From Streptomyces cellulosae (GTDB taxonomy: Bacteria; Actinomycetota; Actinomycetes; Streptomycetales; Streptomycetaceae): a stretch of DNA of 64,000 nt. This document shows positions 1-10,559 of this stretch, piece by piece. Location: positions 124,001 to 188,000 of the forward strand of contig BNBH01000015.1 in assembly GCA_014655195.1 (NCBI GenBank). The letters are read 5' to 3'. The translations under genes and the position numbers were made by a program. Within the stretch, counting starts at the first letter, position 1, and every line of letters begins with the position of its first letter. The notes below the pieces were generated by a model. The model was not told where the DNA came from and searched no databases. It worked only from the letters and a program-made list of their open reading frames with translations.

Positions 1-360
1 GCCGTTCTCCCCGCCACCGCGTCGGCCCACGACGGGGACCACCCGTTCAAGACCTGCGCGGAGGCGTACGACAACGGCTGGGCGAGGATCTCCAGCGGGG
101 ACGACCACTACGGTCCCGCGCTGGACCCGGACGGCGACGGCGTCGCCTGCGACGAACCGCCCGCCGGTTTCATCCCGCGCGACGACACCGCGATCGACGA
201 CGGGAACGCGACTCCCGTGGCCGGCACCACCCAGGCCGCCACGGGCGACGACTCGGGGCCGGACGACGGCCTCACCACCTACGTGACCATAGGCGTGGCC
301 GCCGTGGTCCTCGCCGGAGGCGCCGTGCTCCTCGCCTCCCGCCTGCGCCGCGACACCTGA
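1..360 (+). CDS. Excalibur-domain cell-surface protein (5' end outside window)
   Basis: The last 119 codons of a gene that begins before the window. The visible part opens with the tail of a signal peptide (ends ATASA), then an excalibur calcium-binding domain with the pattern TCAEAYDNGW and the acidic loop DPDGDGVACDE. An acidic linker follows, then one C-terminal membrane helix (VTIGVAAVVLAGGAVLLAS) and a short basic tail RLRRDT. This architecture suggests an extracellular calcium-binding domain anchored by its C-terminus. Excalibur domains are common on secreted nuclease-like and surface proteins; no enzymatic domain is visible here. A strong terminator follows the stop. Confidence 0.85.
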   Translation, partial: AVLPATASAHDGDHPFKTCAEAYDNGWARISSGDDHYGPALDPDGDGVACDEPPAGFIPRDDTAIDDGNATPVAGTTQAATGDDSGPDDGLTTYVTIGVAAVVLAGGAVLLASRLRRDT

Positions 361-396
361 CCCGCCCCACAGGGCGCGTCGCGCGCGGACGACGGA

Positions 397-428
397 AGGG
401 GCGGCACCCCCGCACGGGTGCCGCCCCT
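397..428 (+). terminator. Rho-independent-type terminator after the excalibur gene
   Basis: A perfect 13-bp inverted repeat, AGGGGCGGCACCC at 397-409 and GGGTGCCGCCCCT at 416-428, with a 6-nt loop. It lies 37 bp past the stop at 360. There is no long T-tract, as is usual in Streptomyces. It may also serve the convergent ppdK transcript. Confidence 0.8.
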
Positions 429-483
429 CCTTCGTGATCCGGAGCCGTCGCCGATCGGTGAGGGTGGTCGGGTGACAGACGAC

Positions 484-512
484 GGCCCCGGGGTCCTGCG
501 CGCCCCGAGGGG

Positions 513-513
<1 letters not shown>
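484..513 (-). terminator. Possible ppdK terminator hairpin
   Basis: An imperfect GC hairpin overlapping the ppdK stop codon, read on the minus strand: GCCCCTCGGGG pairs with CCCCGGGGCC with a small bulge. It is weaker than the stem at 397-428, which could also end this transcript. Confidence 0.4.
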
Positions 514-3260
<2,747 letters not shown>

Positions 3261-3752
3261 GGGTCTCGACTCCTCGAGGACGCGGTGGCTGCCCTGACGG
3301 CGAGGAATGTACCCAGATCGAAGGCGTCTGGGTACGTCTGCTTGCGCGTCGTACGCCTGTCACCGGCTGGACGCCAGCGGATCGAAAGTCAAAGCTTGGC
3401 AAGCCATGAAGGCTCGATGTTTTCACTTCTTGAACGCAAGCCGCCTCCCAGAACCGGTCGAGCCGCTCATGTGAGCGTCTTGAGCCACGTTTGATTTCGC
3501 CCGATGAACGATCATCGAGTGGCACTGAGTGCCAACCTTTGAGAAGTGCAGCCTCCCACAATCCGCTCATCTGAGCGCAACCCCTATCAGGGGTGGCGAG
3601 AATCACGCTGCCACACGACGCCCGGTTCCACCATGCGGACCCAGGGCTGAACGCTCCGGCCCGGCCGCCCGTACGGACTGGAGGCGGATCCGGACCCCCA
3701 CGCCGGATCCGCCTCCCGCCTCACCGGTTTCGGTACGGAAGGAACCTCCGGG
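3261..3752. promoter_or_regulatory. Palindrome-rich divergent control region between ppdK and the sulfatase gene
   Basis: This 492-bp gene-free region holds an unusual density of exact inverted repeats. They are GTACCCAGA-N9-TCTGGGTAC (3309-3335), CGCTCA-TG-TGAGCG (3464-3477), CGATGA-N4-TCATCG (3502-3517), TGGCACT-G-AGTGCCA (3520-3534), CGCTCA-TC-TGAGCG (3564-3577), ACCCCT-N3-AGGGGT (3580-3594) and a 14-bp hairpin at 3680-3716. The two CGCTCA-N2-TGAGCG copies have the same arms and lie exactly 100 bp apart. I read the small ones as operators and the last as a leader hairpin of the rightward transcript. No small gene with a convincing ribosome-binding site was found. Confidence 0.6.
3680..3716 (+). 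terminator. Leader hairpin or attenuator before the sulfatase gene
   Basis: A perfect 14-bp stem, GGAGGCGGATCCGG (3680-3693) and CCGGATCCGCCTCC (3703-3716), with a 9-nt loop. It ends 20 bp before the ribosome-binding site GGAAGGAA (3737-3744) of the next gene, so it lies in that gene's leader. It could be an attenuator, or the terminator of a short untranslated RNA from the region upstream. Confidence 0.55.
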
Positions 3753-5495
3753 TTGCCCGTCTTCACTCGCGTCATCACGCGCCTGCGCGCCCTCCGTGTT
3801 CCCATGCGCCCACGGGACACACGTGTCCTCGCGCGCCTGCGCCACGCACGCGACGCACACCCCTCCGCCGACCGCGCCCTGCGGCTCACGGGCCATGTCC
3901 TCGCCGCCGTGCTGGTGCTCAGCGCCCTGCTGATGCCGAACACCGCGCCGGGCCTGCGCCCCGACCGCTTCACCCGCATCCCCGCCGAGGCGATCGTGGG
4001 CGCGGTCCTGGTGATCGCCCTGCCCCGCCGCCCCCGCGTCCTCTTCGCCGCGCTCTACGGGACGGGCCTCGGCGTGCTCACCGTGCTCAACCTGCTGGAC
4101 ATCGGCTTCAGCGAGTACCTGGGCCGCGGCTTCAACCTGGTCCTCGACTGGGGCCTGCTGGACGACGCCCTGTCCTACGTGCGGGACTCCATGGGCGGCT
4201 TCGCCGCCAACGCCGCCGCCGTCGGCGCGGTGCTGCTCGCCCTGCTCGTGGTGGTCCTCATGGCGCTGGCCACGGTCCGGCTCGGCAACCTGATCGCCCG
4301 GCACCGCGCCCGCGCCGGCCAGGGCGCCATGGTAGCCGCCGTCGTGTGGATCACCTGCTCCTCGCTCGGCCTGCAGATCTCGGGGCTGCCGGTCGCCTCC
4401 GACCGCGCGGCGGACACCCTGCGCGGGCAGACCCAACGGGTGGTGGACACCCTGCGCGACGAGGCGGCCTTCGCCAAGGAGGCCAGGACCGACACCTTCG
4501 GCGCCACCCCGCCGCACCTGCTCCTGCCGGACCTGCGCGGCAAGGACGTCGTTATCGCGTTCATCGAGAGCTACGGCCGGGTGGCGATGGAGGACCCGCT
4601 GATCGCGCCCGGCGTCACCCGCACCCTCGACACCCGGGGTGCCGCGCTCACCGCCGCCGGCTACCAGGCGCGCAGCGGCTGGCTGACCTCGTCGACGTAC
4701 GGCGGGAGCAGCTGGCTCGGGCACTCCACGACCCTGTCGGGGCTGTGGATCGACAACCAGCAGCGGTACCGCACCGCCACGAGCAGCGACCGGCTCACCC
4801 TGACCGCAGCCTTCCGGAAGTCCGGCGCGTGGGACACCGTCGGCATCATGCCGGGCGTGCAGAAGACCTGGCCGGAGGCGGAGTGGTACGGCCTGGACAC
4901 GGTGTACGACGCCACCGAACTGGGCTACAAGGGGCCGAAGTTCAGCTGGTCCACGATGCCGGACCAGTACGCCCTGGAGGCGTTCGAGCGTCTGGAGCAC
5001 GGGAAGAGGCGGAACCGGCCGCTGATGTCGGAGGTCATCCTGACCTCCAGCCACCAGCCGTGGGCGCCGGTCCCGGAGATGATCGACTGGGAGGACCTGG
5101 GCGACGGCTCGGTCTTCGACGCGATCGAGGAGGAGGGCCGGGACGCGTCCGAGGTGATGGCCGACTCCAAGGCCTCCCGTGAGGAGTACGGCAAGTCCGT
5201 CTCGTACTCGGTGACGGCCCTCACCGAGTGGCTGGAGCGCTACGGCACCGACGACACCGTGCTGGTGTTCCTCGGCGACCACCAGCCGATCGCCCGGGTC
5301 ACCGGGCACACCAAGAACCGGGACGTGCCGGTGACGGTCGTCGCCAAGGACCCTGACGTGCTGAAGAAGATCGACAACTGGCGGTGGACGCCCGGCCTGA
5401 GGCCCGCCGACGACGCGCCCGTGTGGAAGATGGACACCTTCCGCGACCGCTTCCTGACCGCCTACGGGTCCGTGCCCCGGCCCACCGAGCGCTGA
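3753..5495 (+). CDS. Membrane-anchored sulfatase/LTA-synthase-like phosphatase-fold protein
   Basis: 580 aa. The N-terminus has about five membrane helices (near residues 47-63, 78-90, 96-115, 153-175, 191-208). The extracellular part from about 269 is a sulfatase/alkaline-phosphatase-fold domain: VVIAFIESYGR at its start, SSTYGGSSWLGH around the expected nucleophile region, and FLGDHQP near the end as metal ligands. Proteins of this layout transfer or hydrolyse phospho-groups at the membrane surface, for example in lipoteichoic or wall-glycopolymer synthesis; the substrate here is unknown. The TTG start at 3753 is chosen because GGAAGGAA lies 8 nt upstream; an in-frame ATG at 3804 is the alternative. 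It converges on dus, with the two stop codons abutting. Confidence 0.85.
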   Translation: MPVFTRVITRLRALRVPMRPRDTRVLARLRHARDAHPSADRALRLTGHVLAAVLVLSALLMPNTAPGLRPDRFTRIPAEAIVGAVLVIALPRRPRVLFAALYGTGLGVLTVLNLLDIGFSEYLGRGFNLVLDWGLLDDALSYVRDSMGGFAANAAAVGAVLLALLVVVLMALATVRLGNLIARHRARAGQGAMVAAVVWITCSSLGLQISGLPVASDRAADTLRGQTQRVVDTLRDEAAFAKEARTDTFGATPPHLLLPDLRGKDVVIAFIESYGRVAMEDPLIAPGVTRTLDTRGAALTAAGYQARSGWLTSSTYGGSSWLGHSTTLSGLWIDNQQRYRTATSSDRLTLTAAFRKSGAWDTVGIMPGVQKTWPEAEWYGLDTVYDATELGYKGPKFSWSTMPDQYALEAFERLEHGKRRNRPLMSEVILTSSHQPWAPVPEMIDWEDLGDGSVFDAIEEEGRDASEVMADSKASREEYGKSVSYSVTALTEWLERYGTDDTVLVFLGDHQPIARVTGHTKNRDVPVTVVAKDPDVLKKIDNWRWTPGLRPADDAPVWKMDTFRDRFLTAYGSVPRPTER

Positions 5496-6650
5496 TCAGC
5501 CGCCGGAGGTGTCCAGCTCGGCGTCCTCGCCGACGCCCGCGCAGTCGTAGGGATCCTTCAGCCAGCCGTCCGGCAGCACCACACGGTTGTTGCCGGACGT
5601 ACGGCCGCGGGGGCCGTCGGCGCCGGACGGCCAGGGCTGGTCCAGGTCCAGCTCGTCCAGCCCGGTCCGCAGTTCCTCGAGCGTGGAGGTGACGGCGAGC
5701 CGCCGGCGCATCTCGGAGCCGACCGCGAAGCCCTTCAGGTACCAGGCGACGTGCTTGCGGAAGTCGATGACACCGCGCGACTCGTCGCCGATCCACTCAC
5801 CGAGCAGCGTGGCGTGCCGCACCATCGCGTCGGCCACCTCGCGCAAGGTGGGCCGGACGTAGTCGTCGGGGCGGCCCTCGAAGGCGGCGACCAGGTCGGC
5901 GAAGAGCCACGGCCGGCCGAGGCAGCCGCGGCCCACGACCACGCCGTCGCAGCCGGTCTCGCGGACCATGCGCAGGGCGTCGCCGGCGGACCAGATGTCG
6001 CCGTTGCCGAGCACCGGGATCTCGGGGACATGCTCCTTGAGGCGGGCGATCGCCTCCCAGTCGGCGGTGCCTCCGTAGTGCTGGGCGGCGGTGCGGCCGT
6101 GCAGCGCGATCGCGGTGACGCCCTCCTCGACGGCGATGCGGCCGGCGTCGAGGTAGGTGATGTGGTCGTCGTCGATGCCCTTGCGCATCTTCATCGTGAC
6201 CGGCAGGTCTCCGGCGCCGGCGACGGCCTCACGGAGGATGGCGCGCAGCAGGTTCCGCTTGAAGGGGAGCGCGGAGCCGCCGCCCTTGCGGGTCACCTTG
6301 GGCACCGGGCAGCCGAAGTTGAGGTCGATGTGGTCGGCGAGGTCCTCCTCCGCGATCATGCGGACGGCCTTGCCGACGGTCGCCGGGTCGACGCCGTAGA
6401 GCTGGATGGAGCGCGGCTGCTCGGAGGCGTCGAACCGGATGAGCTGCATGGTCTTCTCGTTGCGCTCGACCAGCGCCCGGGTGGTGATCATCTCGCTGAC
6501 GAACAGGCCCTTTCCGCCGCTGAACTCCCGGCACAGGGTGCGGAAGGGCGCGTTGGTGATCCCGGCCATGGGGGCGAGCACGACGGGCGGTTGCACGGCG
6601 TGCGGGCCGATGGACAGGGTCGTGTTCACGGTCGGCGAAGCAGTGGGCAT
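5496..6650 (-). CDS. dus: tRNA-dihydrouridine synthase
   Basis: 384 aa, DusB-type. It is an FMN- and NADPH-dependent enzyme that reduces uridines in tRNA. The TIM barrel opens with PVVLAPMAGITNAPFR. The catalytic cysteine is Cys114 in NFGCPVPKVTRKGGGSAL, followed by MKMRKG, ALHGRTAAQHY and the FMN phosphate-binding VVVGRGCLGRPWLF. The C-terminal helical tRNA-binding domain includes FRKHVAWYLKG. The ATG at 6650 is the family start; the frame stays open further upstream only because of antisense GC bias. It is divergent from the MFS gene. Confidence 0.95.
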   Translation of the reverse strand: MPTASPTVNTTLSIGPHAVQPPVVLAPMAGITNAPFRTLCREFSGGKGLFVSEMITTRALVERNEKTMQLIRFDASEQPRSIQLYGVDPATVGKAVRMIAEEDLADHIDLNFGCPVPKVTRKGGGSALPFKRNLLRAILREAVAGAGDLPVTMKMRKGIDDDHITYLDAGRIAVEEGVTAIALHGRTAAQHYGGTADWEAIARLKEHVPEIPVLGNGDIWSAGDALRMVRETGCDGVVVGRGCLGRPWLFADLVAAFEGRPDDYVRPTLREVADAMVRHATLLGEWIGDESRGVIDFRKHVAWYLKGFAVGSEMRRRLAVTSTLEELRTGLDELDLDQPWPSGADGPRGRTSGNNRVVLPDGWLKDPYDCAGVGEDAELDTSGG

Positions 6651-6716
6651 TCCCCCATTGTCCAGCATCCGGCGGGGCGCCGGGACAGTGACCGTGTAGC
6701 GGTCATTAGTTAGACG

Positions 6717-6743
6717 CACTATCGACATCGGCGTACGATGTCG
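6717..6743 (+). promoter_or_regulatory. Promoter and operator-like palindrome at the MFS gene start
   Basis: CGACATC-GGCGTAC-GATGTCG is an exact 7-bp inverted repeat at 6723-6743, overlapping the proposed MFS start codon. Just upstream is a -10-like CACTAT (6717-6722). No ribosome-binding site is visible, so the mRNA is probably leaderless or nearly so. A repressor bound here would block transcription start. The likely regulator is not adjacent. Confidence 0.5.
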
Positions 6744-8195
6744 CTCATGCCCGAGCTCAGCCATGGCCGCCGCATGCTGGTGCTCGCGATCTGCTGCATG
6801 AGTCTGCTGATCGTGAGCCTGGACAACACGGTCCTGAACGTCGCCCTGCCGTCCCTCCAGCGGGAGCTGGACGCGAGCACCTCGGGACTGCAGTGGACCA
6901 TCGACGCCTATACCCTCGTGCTGGCCTCGCTGCTGATGCTGGCCGGCTCGACCGCCGACCGGATCGGCCGCCGGCGGGTCTTCATGTCCGGCCTGGTGAT
7001 CTTCACCCTGGGCTCGCTGCTGTGCTCGCTCGCGCCCGACCTGAACTGGCTCGTCGTCTTCCGCATGGTGCAGGCGGTGGGCGGCTCCATGCTCAATCCG
7101 GTCGCCATGTCGATCATCACCAACACCTTCACCGACCCCCGCGAGCGGGCCCGCGCGATCGGGGTGTGGGGCGCGGTGGTCGGCCTGTCGATGGCGGCGG
7201 GGCCGCTGGTCGGCGGACTGCTGGTGGACTCGGTCGGCTGGCGCTCGATCTTCTGGATCAACCTGCCGGTGGGGGCCGCAGCGCTGCTGCTGACGTGGCG
7301 GTTCGTGCCGGAGTCGCGCGCGCCGCGGGCGCGCCGCCCGGACCCGGTGGGGCAGGTCCTGGTCATCGCGCTGTTCGGCTCGCTGACGTACGCGATCATC
7401 GAGGCCCCGCATGGCAGTTGGGGCTCGACGGCCCCGTTCGCGGCACTGGCCCTGACCGCCTTCCTGGCGCTCCTCCACTACGAACCGCGCCGCGCGGAAC
7501 CGCTGATCGACCTGCGCTTCTTCCGATCGGCGCCGTTCAGCGGGGCGACGGTGATCGCGGTGAGCGCCTTCGCGGCGCTGGGCGGGTTCCTGTTCCTGTC
7601 GACGCTGTACCTGCAGAACGTGCGGGGGCTGAGCGCGCTGGAGGCGGGGCTGTGGATGCTGCCGATGGCGGTGCCTACGTTCCTGTGCGCGCCGCTGTCC
7701 GGGCGGCTGGTCGGGAGCCGGGGGCCGCGGCTGCCGCTGGTGATCGCGGGCGGTGCGATGACGGTGAGCGGGCTGCTGTTCGCACTTTTCGAGGCGGAGA
7801 CGTCGAACGCGAGCCTGTTCGCGGGCTACGTCCTCTTCGGCCTCGGCATCGGCTTCGTCAACGCGCCGATCACCAACACGGCGGTCTCGGGCATGCCCCA
7901 GGACCAGGCCGGGGTCGCCTCGGCGGTCGCCTCCACCAGCCGCCAGCTGGGGCAGACGCTGGGGGTGGCGGTACTGGGCGCGGTGCTGGCGGCGGGGGTG
8001 GGGTCGTCGTCGTACGCCGAGAGGTTCGTGACCGCGTCGCGGCCGGGGTGGTGGATTCTGGCTGCGTGCGGGGCGGTGGTGCTGACGCTGGGCGTCGTCA
8101 CGACGGGCCGGTGGGCGCGGGCCACGGCGGAGGGGGCTGCGAGGCGCCTTCAGGGTGAGGACCAGCGTCCTCGCCGCACGGAGGTGGGGGCGTAG
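6738..8195 (+). CDS. MFS drug-type efflux transporter (DHA2 family)
   Basis: 485 aa with about 14 predicted membrane helices, the DHA2 layout. Family motifs are LDNTVLNVALPSLQREL in helix 1, GSTADRIGRRR in the first cytoplasmic loop (motif A) and a long Gly/Ala-rich motif C around GAVVGLSMAAGPLVGG. It is a proton-driven exporter of hydrophobic compounds; the substrate cannot be read from sequence. ATG 6738 gives MSLMPELS; the ATG at 6747 is an equally good start. The palindrome at 6723-6743 covers the start and suggests repressor control. Confidence 0.9.
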   Translation: MSLMPELSHGRRMLVLAICCMSLLIVSLDNTVLNVALPSLQRELDASTSGLQWTIDAYTLVLASLLMLAGSTADRIGRRRVFMSGLVIFTLGSLLCSLAPDLNWLVVFRMVQAVGGSMLNPVAMSIITNTFTDPRERARAIGVWGAVVGLSMAAGPLVGGLLVDSVGWRSIFWINLPVGAAALLLTWRFVPESRAPRARRPDPVGQVLVIALFGSLTYAIIEAPHGSWGSTAPFAALALTAFLALLHYEPRRAEPLIDLRFFRSAPFSGATVIAVSAFAALGGFLFLSTLYLQNVRGLSALEAGLWMLPMAVPTFLCAPLSGRLVGSRGPRLPLVIAGGAMTVSGLLFALFEAETSNASLFAGYVLFGLGIGFVNAPITNTAVSGMPQDQAGVASAVASTSRQLGQTLGVAVLGAVLAAGVGSSSYAERFVTASRPGWWILAACGAVVLTLGVVTTGRWARATAEGAARRLQGEDQRPRRTEVGA

Positions 8196-8575
8196 GGGCA
8201 CCTCTGCAGCGCCGGGTGCGGGTCGTCCGTGGCTGGTCGCGCGGTTCCCCGCGCCCCTGAAGGGCGTTCCCGGCACCGCCCCTGAAAGGGCCCCGCCGCC
8301 GCGGGCAGTCGTCCCTCCCTCAGTGCCTTATGGGCCCGGGAGGTACCCCCAGGGCGGCACGGGTGCGCGCAGCGGCACCTCTGCAGCGCCGGGTGCGGGT
8401 CGTCGGTGGCTGAGCGCGCGGTTCCCCGCGCCCCTGAGGGTGTTGCCCCCACGCCCGTTGGAGCGGCGCCGTAGGCGACACCCCGTGCGCGGGTTCTGCG
8501 TACCCCCACCTGTTGATGTTGCTTTTGCTGCACACTCCCTACGGCGACACCCACCCGCCCACCGCCGGAGGCACC
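8196..8575. repeat. Composite intergenic repeat, plus orientation
   Basis: Two near-identical units of about 66 bp, A at 8198-8264 and B at 8375-8440, share GCACCTCTGCAGCGCCGGG, then GTGGCTG and GCGGTTCCCCGCGCCCCTGA. They flank a spacer module (8301-8378) beginning GCGGGCAG and ending GCAGCGGCAC. The same two modules occur in reverse orientation at 61659-61919. From memory, this is a dispersed Streptomyces intergenic repeat that tends to sit just after stop codons. The remaining 135 bp hold only a promoter-like stretch for the next small gene. Confidence 0.8.
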
Positions 8576-8782
8576 ATGCCCCAGATCGACTCGAGCAAGG
8601 TAAGCCGCTGGGACCTGCACGGACGTGAGCACACCGTGCACGTCCACCGCACCGGAGTGCAGCGGACGATCAGATGTGAGACCTGCGGCTGGCGCCGGTC
8701 CGCCCAGTTCCTGCCCTGGCTGAAGGCGCAGGAGCACCTGGAGCAGGCCCACCAGGCGACGGTGGACCCCACCGCGGCCTGA
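8576..8782 (+). CDS. Small zinc-finger-like protein
   Basis: 68 aa. The core is CETCGW followed about 20 residues later by HLEQAH, a C-X2-C plus H-X4-H arrangement that could bind one zinc ion. The rest is basic and polar with no membrane segment. ATG 8576 is preceded by GGAGG (8567-8571). It is a recognisable small conserved protein type in streptomycetes, but I know no function. It is the last plus-strand gene before the convergent TetR gene. Confidence 0.75.
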   Translation: MPQIDSSKVSRWDLHGREHTVHVHRTGVQRTIRCETCGWRRSAQFLPWLKAQEHLEQAHQATVDPTAA

Positions 8783-8797
8783 CGGACGAACCCGGGT

Positions 8798-9385
8798 TCA
8801 GGCCCGCAGCCCCCGCAGCAGCAGCTCCACGACCGCCTCGAAATCCGCGTCCGCGCCAGGCTCGTCCCACTCCCCCGCATACGCGGGATCATGGAACCGC
8901 CCCGTCGCCTGGAACACCGCCCGCGCGCTGACCGCGGGGTCGTCGCCGCGGAAGACCCCGGCCGCCACCCCGTCGGAGACGATCCGCGTCAACTGCCCCG
9001 TCAGCTCGTCGATGTGCTCCGCGACCGCCCCCACCTGCTCCCCCGCCAGCACGCTGTACGTGGCGAACAGCTCAGGATCGTCGCCCGCCTTCCGCCGCTT
9101 CGCGGTGAACAGCGCGGCCAGCCAGTCCCGCAGCCGCGTCCCGGGGTCGAGGGAGGCGTCGCCGGCTATCCCGTCCAGCGCCTCGGACGTCCGGTCCAGC
9201 CACCGCTTGGTGACGGCCTCACGCAGCGCCGCCTTGGTGCGGAAGTGCCGGTAGACGCTGCCGTGGCTGACGCCGAGGGCGCGGGCCACGTCCACCACGG
9301 TGGCCTTCGCCGGGCCGTGCCGGCGCAGCACCTCCTCGGTCGCCTCCAGGATGCGCTCGGCGGTCAGGGTCTCGGTCGCTGCCAT
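8798..9385 (-). CDS. TetR-family transcriptional regulator
   Basis: 195 aa. The N-terminal helix-turn-helix is clear: ILEATEEVLRRHG, then ATVVDVARALGVSHGSVYRHF, then the family signature KAALREAV. The C-terminal ligand-binding domain is all-helical. ATG at 9385. It starts 25 bp after the aldo/keto reductase stop on the same strand, so the two form an operon. The 16-bp inverted repeat upstream of the reductase (10436-10473) is the most likely operator, which would make this regulator autoregulated. Confidence 0.92.
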   Translation of the reverse strand: MAATETLTAERILEATEEVLRRHGPAKATVVDVARALGVSHGSVYRHFRTKAALREAVTKRWLDRTSEALDGIAGDASLDPGTRLRDWLAALFTAKRRKAGDDPELFATYSVLAGEQVGAVAEHIDELTGQLTRIVSDGVAAGVFRGDDPAVSARAVFQATGRFHDPAYAGEWDEPGADADFEAVVELLLRGLRA

Positions 9386-9410
9386 GTCTAGACCGTACCC
9401 GGCGCCGGGA

Positions 9411-10421
9411 TCACTCCCGGGTGCCGAGGTGGGCCATCATCGGCTCCGGGTAGCGGGCCCCGGCCGCGGCCCCGGGCGGCACCGCCCGCTCGATCGCCGC
9501 GAGGTCGGCCGCGTCGAGCGTGACGTCCAGCGCGCCCAGCGACTCCGTCAGCCGCTCCCGCGTACGGGCGCCGACCAGCGGCACGACGTCCTCGCCGCGC
9601 GAGAGCACCCAGGCGACGGCGATCTGCGCGACCGTGACGCCCTTGCGGGCGGCGATCTCGCGCAGCGCGTCGACGAGGCCGAGGTTGTGCCGGAGGTTGT
9701 CACCCTGGAAGCGGGGCGAGTGGGCGCGGAAGTCGTGCGGCGACAGCTGCCGGTCGGCGGTGAAGTGCCCGGAGATCAGACCGCGCGCGAGCACCCCGTA
9801 CGCCGTCACGGAGATGCCCAGTTCACGGGTGGTGGGCAGGATCTGGTCCTCGACGGCGCGGGAGATCAGCGAGTACTCGATCTGGAGGTCGGAGATCGGC
9901 GCGACGGCGGCGGCCCGCCGGATCGTGTCGGCGCCGACCTCGCTGAGGCCGATGTGCCGTACGTGGCCCTTCTCGACGAGCTCCGCGATGGCGCCGACGG
10001 TCTCCTCGATCGGCACGGCGGGGTCGGCGCGGGAGATCCGGTAGACGTCGATGTGGTCGACGCCCAGCCGCTGGAGGGAGTACGCGGCGAAGTTCCGTAC
10101 GGCGGCCGGGCGGCCGTCGATCGGACCCCAGCCGCCGTCCGGGTCGCGCAGGGAGCCGAACTTGACGCTGGTGAGGGCCTGTTCGCGCAGCCCGGCGGGG
10201 GCGGTGCGCAGCGCCTCGCCGATCAGCAGCTCGTTGTGGCCCATGCCGTAGAAGTCGCCGGTGTCGAGGAGCGTGACGCCGGCGTCCAGGGCGGCGTGGA
10301 TCGTGGCGATCGCCTCGGTCCGGTCCGCCGAGCCGTACAGCGCGGACATGCCCATGCAGCCGAGTCCCAGGGCGGACACCTGGGGACCGGTCTTTCCGAG
10401 AGGTCGTGTGTGCATCGTCAT
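9411..10421 (-). CDS. Aldo/keto reductase
   Basis: 336 aa. A TIM-barrel NADPH oxidoreductase opening with RPLGKTGPQVSALGLGCMGMS. The expected catalytic Asp and Tyr are in LLDTGDFYGMGHNE and the Lys in LTSVKFG. Where many relatives have the fourth residue, His, this one reads DVYRISRADP, so the His is replaced, as in some subfamilies. The cofactor end is PLVGARTRERL. It probably reduces a small carbonyl or quinone; the substrate is unknown. Start ATG 10421 is preceded by GGTGGA. A GTG-type extension upstream would run into the operator palindrome and is rejected. Confidence 0.92.
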   Translation of the reverse strand: MTMHTRPLGKTGPQVSALGLGCMGMSALYGSADRTEAIATIHAALDAGVTLLDTGDFYGMGHNELLIGEALRTAPAGLREQALTSVKFGSLRDPDGGWGPIDGRPAAVRNFAAYSLQRLGVDHIDVYRISRADPAVPIEETVGAIAELVEKGHVRHIGLSEVGADTIRRAAAVAPISDLQIEYSLISRAVEDQILPTTRELGISVTAYGVLARGLISGHFTADRQLSPHDFRAHSPRFQGDNLRHNLGLVDALREIAARKGVTVAQIAVAWVLSRGEDVVPLVGARTRERLTESLGALDVTLDAADLAAIERAVPPGAAAGARYPEPMMAHLGTRE

Positions 10422-10435
10422 GCGTCCACCATGAC

Positions 10436-10473
10436 ATGACGAATGACAGATTTCAATATCTGTCATTCGTCAT
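10436..10473 (-). promoter_or_regulatory. 16-bp perfect inverted repeat, operator of the reductase-tetR operon
   Basis: ATGACGAATGACAGAT (10436-10451), loop TTCAAT, then the exact reverse complement (10458-10473). It ends 15 bp upstream of the reductase ATG. The inner ATGACAGAT/ATCTGTCAT halves are the size expected for a TetR dimer pair. It is AT-rich against its surroundings. glyS has its own terminator further on, so an operator role fits better than termination. Confidence 0.75.
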
Positions 10474-10501
10474 CCACGCGGGACGCCGCCCCGGAAACGC
10501 C

Positions 10502-10538
10502 GAACGCCGGGCCCCGGAAGTACCGGGACCCGGCGTTC
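10502..10538 (-). terminator. glyS terminator
   Basis: A 16-bp stem with one wobble position, GAACGCCGGGCCCCGG (10502-10517) against CCGGGACCCGGCGTTC (10523-10538), 5-nt loop. It lies 21 bp past the glyS stop on the minus strand. Confidence 0.8.
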
Positions 10539-10559
10539 ATGCCGGTCGGACGGGAGACG

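Noticed and set aside
3520..3534. TGGCACTGAGTGCCA read as a heat-shock CIRCE or HAIR element
   Set aside because: The spacing and right half do not fit TTAGCACTC-N9-GAGTGCTAA or CTTGAGT-N7-ACTCAAG; kept only as one of the palindromes.
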